From: Candidatus Izemoplasma acidinucleici
GTDB taxonomy: Bacteria > Bacillota_I > Bacilli_A > Izemoplasmatales > Izemoplasmataceae
Assembly (NCBI GenBank): GCA_004195325.1
Contig: SDWO01000125.1
Location: 1 to 33,630, forward strand
Reading direction: 5' to 3'
Length of the DNA: 33,630 nucleotides
The position numbers and the translations under genes are program-made. The notes beneath the pieces are model-generated. The model made no database searches, was not told the origin of the DNA, and saw only the letters and a list, made by a program, of their open reading frames with translations. Of this stretch, positions 30,170 through 33,630 are shown piece by piece. Each line of letters starts with the position of its first letter. Positions within the stretch are counted from its first letter, which is position 1.

Positions 30170-30182
30170 TGACAACCTGTCA
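30170..30182. promoter_or_regulatory. TetR operator 2 (at transcription start)
   Basis: TGACAACCTGTCA has the same TGACA/TGTCA arms, extended to 7 bp (TATGACA/TGTCATA, 30168-30184). Its centre is 26 bp from that of operator 1, and it covers the expected transcription start. Confidence 0.78.
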
Positions 30183-30197
30183 TAAGGAGGGGTTTAT

Positions 30198-30803
30198 ATG
30201 CCAAGAGATACATTTCATAACTTAACAAAAGAGAAAAGAGAAAAGATTATTAAAGCAGCTAGAGATGAATTCACTGAACATGAATTTGTTAAATGCAGAG
30301 TTTCTAATATTATTAAGAATGCTGGGATACCAAGAGGTAGTTTCTATCAGTATTTTGAAGATTTAGAAGATTTGTATTTTTATTTGATTGAGGATTTGTT
30401 CAATTCAATCCATGGAGCTGGTGAGCGATATGCATCACAAACAAACGATATATTTGAGTTTTCATATATCTCATTTGATTATGATTACAGTGCATTTATC
30501 AATGATAAAAGACACAGGTTTATGATGAATGTATTGAAAAGTTTATCTCAATATGAAGAACATGTGAATAGATTCCAAAAACAGAGATTGGAATATATAT
30601 CTTCTGTGTTAAATCAAATGGATTTAACAAACATAAAATATAAGGAAGAAGCAGATCTTATTAAAATGTATCAGTTTATTCAAGATACAAAACGTGTCGT
30701 TATAAGAAAAAGCATGATTGACAATTTGACTCCAGAACAAGCAAAAGAAGAGTTTAAATGGTATGTTGATATCTTAAAGAACGGTTTACTAGAGGAGGTA
30801 TAA
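30198..30803 (+). CDS. TetR/AcrR family transcriptional regulator
   Basis: 201 aa. The N-terminal DNA-binding domain is typical: LTKEKREKIIKAARDEFTEH, then VSNIIKNAGIPRGSFYQYF (helix-turn-helix about 33-53) and EDLYFYLIEDLF. The C-terminal ligand-binding half is variable and helical. AAGGAGG precedes the start. It is the first gene of an operon with two ABC half-transporters, 1 nt before the first. Two matching operators in its own promoter indicate autorepression lifted by a ligand, probably a compound the exporter removes. Confidence 0.92.
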   Translation: MPRDTFHNLTKEKREKIIKAARDEFTEHEFVKCRVSNIIKNAGIPRGSFYQYFEDLEDLYFYLIEDLFNSIHGAGERYASQTNDIFEFSYISFDYDYSAFINDKRHRFMMNVLKSLSQYEEHVNRFQKQRLEYISSVLNQMDLTNIKYKEEADLIKMYQFIQDTKRVVIRKSMIDNLTPEQAKEEFKWYVDILKNGLLEEV

Positions 30804-30804
30804 C

Positions 30805-32571
30805 ATGAAGGATTTAGTATCGTTAGTTAAATATGCATTAAAATATTGGCCTTTTATAATTATTGGCCTTATCGCAAATACGTTGCAAGTATTTGTTGGG
30901 TTCCTAATCCCTTATTTAGGAGAATTGATCATAGATGACGCTTTAAGTGTTATGGATCAAGACTTATTAATTAAATTATCAGTATTTATGTTTGCAGCAA
31001 TGTTGTTTGGATTGATTGCGGGACTTGTAAATAATTACTTTTCTCAAAAAGTAGCTATGTTCTCAACGGCTGATTTACGCTTAGACTTATTTACTAAAAT
31101 TCAAAGTTTATCTTTTAATAACATAGATAAATTAAAAACATCAAAATTAATTACAACTTCAACAAATGATGTTACTCGTATACAAGCATTTTTCCAAATG
31201 TTGTTACGAATAATTGTTAGAGCACCATTGATGGTTGTTATAGGGTTATTATTTGCGATGAACAGTAGTGTCGAGTTATCACAAGTATTACTGGTTAGTA
31301 TGCCGCTATTGATAATATTTATTATTATTGTAATGGTTATCGCATTTCCATATTTTAGAAAAGTTCAAAAAACAATTGATGATTTAAATAAAGTTGCATT
31401 TGAAACTGCAAAAGCACCAAGAGTAATTAAATCTTTTGTTGCTACTGACAATGAAAATGTACGATTTGAAGCAGTTAATGAAAACTTTAGAAAAGTTAAC
31501 AGTGCAGCAAACAAAATAATGGCATTCGCCGAACCAATCATAATGGTTCTATTCAATGTAACATTAGGTGGAGTAATCGCATTAGGAGCTTATTATGCTG
31601 ATCAAGGCATATTAATTGATGCTGCTGGTAATCCAGCGGTCGGGACTATCTTTAGTTTTACTTCTTATACTATGCAAATATTATTTGGATTACTAATGTT
31701 AGCGATGATGCTTATCTTTATTTCTAGAGCTTCAGTTAGTGCGAAAAGAATTAAAGATGTATTTAGAGAAATTCCTGATTTACAAAATAGTGACAATGCT
31801 TTAACTGGTGTTGCACTAAAAGGAAACATTACATTTGAAAATGTAAGTTTCGGATATGGAACTGATGGAAATAGAGTATTGAAAGATATCAGCTTTGATG
31901 TTAAAGCTGGAGAAACAATAGGTATTATTGGTAGTACAGGTAGTGGTAAATCAAGTTTGATTCACTTAATACCTAGATTATATGATGTATGTGAAGGTAG
32001 AATTTTAGTAGACGGACAAGACATTAAAGATCTTGATATCGATACATTACGTTCACAGATAAGTGTTGTAACACAAACACCTACAATATTCAGTGGTAGT
32101 ATCGGAACAAACTTACATCAAGGGGATCAATCTGCTGATTTAAAAGCGTTTGAAAATGCAAGTATGAAGGCTTCTGCATTAGAGTTTATTGAATCATACG
32201 ATGATTACTTCAATCATCTTACCGAACAAGATGGTAAGAATTTAAGTGGTGGACAGAAACAACGTATATCATTAGCTAGAGCATTCTTGAAGCAACCAAA
32301 AATCTTAATTCTTGATGACTCAACGAGTGCAGTTGATGCACATACAGAAATTCAAATATTAAATTCAATTGAAAATATTGGTGAAGAAACTACTTCATTG
32401 ATAATTGCTCAAAAGATTTCAACAATCAAAGATATGGACAAAATTCTTGTGCTAAATAACAAAGGTTATATTGATGGATTTGACACACATGAAAATCTAT
32501 TGAAAACAAGTGAAGTATACAAAGAAATTGCCTTATCTCAAATAGGGAATGGAGGTGCTTCTAATGAGTAA
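30805..32571 (+). CDS. Heterodimeric ABC exporter, half with degenerate ATP site
   Basis: 588 aa half-transporter: six helices (about 10-310), then the ATPase domain. Walker A GSTGSGKS (376-383), canonical signature LSGGQ (480-484), Walker B ILDD (D504, D505) and the switch segment IAQKISTI. Both the catalytic Glu (Asp505) and the switch His (Gln536) are replaced, so its own ATP site should be inactive. This is stronger degeneration than in the exporter half at 17351, which keeps its His. GGAGGT precedes the start, and its last 8 nt overlap the partner gene. Confidence 0.92.
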   Translation: MKDLVSLVKYALKYWPFIIIGLIANTLQVFVGFLIPYLGELIIDDALSVMDQDLLIKLSVFMFAAMLFGLIAGLVNNYFSQKVAMFSTADLRLDLFTKIQSLSFNNIDKLKTSKLITTSTNDVTRIQAFFQMLLRIIVRAPLMVVIGLLFAMNSSVELSQVLLVSMPLLIIFIIIVMVIAFPYFRKVQKTIDDLNKVAFETAKAPRVIKSFVATDNENVRFEAVNENFRKVNSAANKIMAFAEPIIMVLFNVTLGGVIALGAYYADQGILIDAAGNPAVGTIFSFTSYTMQILFGLLMLAMMLIFISRASVSAKRIKDVFREIPDLQNSDNALTGVALKGNITFENVSFGYGTDGNRVLKDISFDVKAGETIGIIGSTGSGKSSLIHLIPRLYDVCEGRILVDGQDIKDLDIDTLRSQISVVTQTPTIFSGSIGTNLHQGDQSADLKAFENASMKASALEFIESYDDYFNHLTEQDGKNLSGGQKQRISLARAFLKQPKILILDDSTSAVDAHTEIQILNSIENIGEETTSLIIAQKISTIKDMDKILVLNNKGYIDGFDTHENLLKTSEVYKEIALSQIGNGGASNE

Positions 32572-33630
32572 AGAAATAAATCATAAGGAAGTCATTCTTT
32601 CCAAAGAAGAAGTAAAAAGAAGAAATGAAGCAAACAAAGATATTTCAAAAACTCTTAATCGTCAAAATATGCGTCATGGTCCTGGAGGAAGAGTTTATCT
32701 AGGAGCAAAAGCAACAAACAAAAAACAAGTTATTAGTAGAATATGGAAGTATTTAGACAGATATAGAGCTGGAGTAATTCTTGTATTTATTATGACGGTT
32801 ATAACAGCTGGATTAGCTGTATTGATCCCGTACCTAATTACTATAGCGATTAATGATTATATTAAAGTATCGGAATTTGAAGGTGCTTATACCATTGCGA
32901 TGTATATTGCTGGGATTGCCGTACTAAATAGTATTTCAAGACTTGTTGGTAGAGTAGTAATGGTAAATATTTCACAGAACACTGTTAAGAAAATAAGAAA
33001 AGATGCGTTTGATAAACTTCAGTTATTACCGGTTTCTTATTATGATAAAAACCAACCAGGTGAAATCGTATCGAGAATAACAAATGATGTTGATTTAATT
33101 TCAAACAGTTTATCACAAGTTGTTAATGAATTATTCGCATCAATTATTACAATCATATTATCATTAGTATTTATGTTTATCGTGAACTGGTTACTAGCAA
33201 TCGTTGTATTACTATTTGTACCAATAATGGTAATTATAACAATGAAAGTTGGAAAGTTCACAAGAAAAGGATTTATGGCACAACAAAAGCATTTAGCGAG
33301 TTTAAATGGTATTGTTGAAGAAAGTATATCGGGACTTAAAGTATTAAAACTTTATACACAGGAAAAAGAAATAGTAAAAGAGTTTGAGCAAAAAAATAAT
33401 GAATTAAGAGATGCATCATTCAAGGCACAAGTATGGGCTGGAATTATTATGCCTGTAATCAATTCTTTGAATAACTTAATTTACTTAGTAATTATAATCT
33501 TAGGTGCTATGTTAATGTTATTAACTAACTTAGCAATTCAAGTTGGGGACATTGCTGGTATTACTATGTATGCTAGACAATTTGTTCAACCTATTTCTAA
33601 CTTAGCGCAAATGTTCAATGTAATCCAACA
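32564..33630 (+). CDS. Heterodimeric ABC exporter, partner half (3' truncated by window)
   Basis: The frame opens at the ATG at 32564, with GGAGGT (32551-32556) inside the end of the partner gene, and runs to the window end without a stop (355 codons seen). A basic cytoplasmic extension of about 65 residues contains RHGPGGR, typical of the LmrD-type partner subunit. The exporter transmembrane domain follows (LDRYRAGVILVFIMTVIT, YYDKNQPGEIVSRITNDVD, and the coupling segment EESISGLKVLKLY). The ATPase domain lies beyond the window; it is expected to carry the catalytic Glu. Confidence 0.9.
   Translation, partial: MSKEINHKEVILSKEEVKRRNEANKDISKTLNRQNMRHGPGGRVYLGAKATNKKQVISRIWKYLDRYRAGVILVFIMTVITAGLAVLIPYLITIAINDYIKVSEFEGAYTIAMYIAGIAVLNSISRLVGRVVMVNISQNTVKKIRKDAFDKLQLLPVSYYDKNQPGEIVSRITNDVDLISNSLSQVVNELFASIITIILSLVFMFIVNWLLAIVVLLFVPIMVIITMKVGKFTRKGFMAQQKHLASLNGIVEESISGLKVLKLYTQEKEIVKEFEQKNNELRDASFKAQVWAGIIMPVINSLNNLIYLVIIILGAMLMLLTNLAIQVGDIAGITMYARQFVQPISNLAQMFNVIQ

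Overview
The window comes from an AT-rich, low-GC Bacillota-type bacterium. Shine-Dalgarno sites of the AGGTGAT/GGAGG type, simple TTGACA/TATAAT promoters, Rho-independent terminators and compact overlapping operons all fit this. TGA works as a stop codon (for example at 8808-8810, 17352-17354 and 21365-21367) and Trp is TGG, so this is code 11 and not the Mycoplasma code. The fermentative gene content and the surface protein held by a C-terminal membrane segment rather than an LPXTG signal would suit a free-living relative of the Tenericutes (Acholeplasma/Izemoplasma-like), but that placement is inference. No rRNA, tRNA, CRISPR array, insertion sequence or phage gene was seen, and no gene-free stretch exceeds about 280 bp.

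Layout. 1-234: end of an MFS transporter. 3870-245 (minus): operon buk-ptb-pckA (butyrate kinase, phosphate butyryltransferase, ATP-type PEP carboxykinase) from a consensus promoter with a CcpA/cre-like site in its spacer. 4148-8810 (plus): tightly packed operon of an isoprenylcysteine-methyltransferase-like membrane protein, a GH3-family acyl-acid amido synthetase and a 7TM-GAF-GGDEF-HD-GYP signalling protein. 8901-10319: MATE exporter. 10462-12395: thiolase plus acetoacetyl-CoA-reductase-like SDR, again with a cre-like sequence in the promoter spacer. 12451-13350: alpha/alpha-toroid protein of unknown function. 13421-15220: surface protein with five Ig-like repeats. 15294-16844: lactate permease. 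16929-20874: MarR regulator with a heterodimeric ABC exporter and a palindromic operator at the transcription start. 20936-23288: RDD membrane protein and a membrane GGDEF sensor. 23349-25467: tocopherol-cyclase-like protein overlapping an HI0933-type flavoprotein. 25556-27336: aldo/keto reductase coupled to a Gfo/Idh/MocA oxidoreductase. 28307-27363 (minus): L-lactate dehydrogenase. 28408-30111: membrane domain fused to an alpha/beta hydrolase. 30198-33630: TetR regulator with twin operators driving a second heterodimeric ABC exporter, cut by the window end.

How the genes fit together. The metabolic genes describe an organism that ferments through lactate and C4 acyl-CoA. Thiolase and the SDR make 3-hydroxyacyl-CoA, Ptb/Buk turn butyryl-CoA into butyrate and ATP, and PEPCK, LDH and lactate permease link pyruvate, PEP and lactate. 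The two C4 promoters share one cre-in-spacer layout, suggesting joint catabolite control. Three export systems sit beside MarR-, TetR- and possibly shared-operator control. Two c-di-GMP proteins point to second-messenger signalling. The most unusual locus is the methyltransferase-like/GH3/7TM c-di-GMP operon, which could make or modify a small acyl signal and sense it. That is a hypothesis from gene order.
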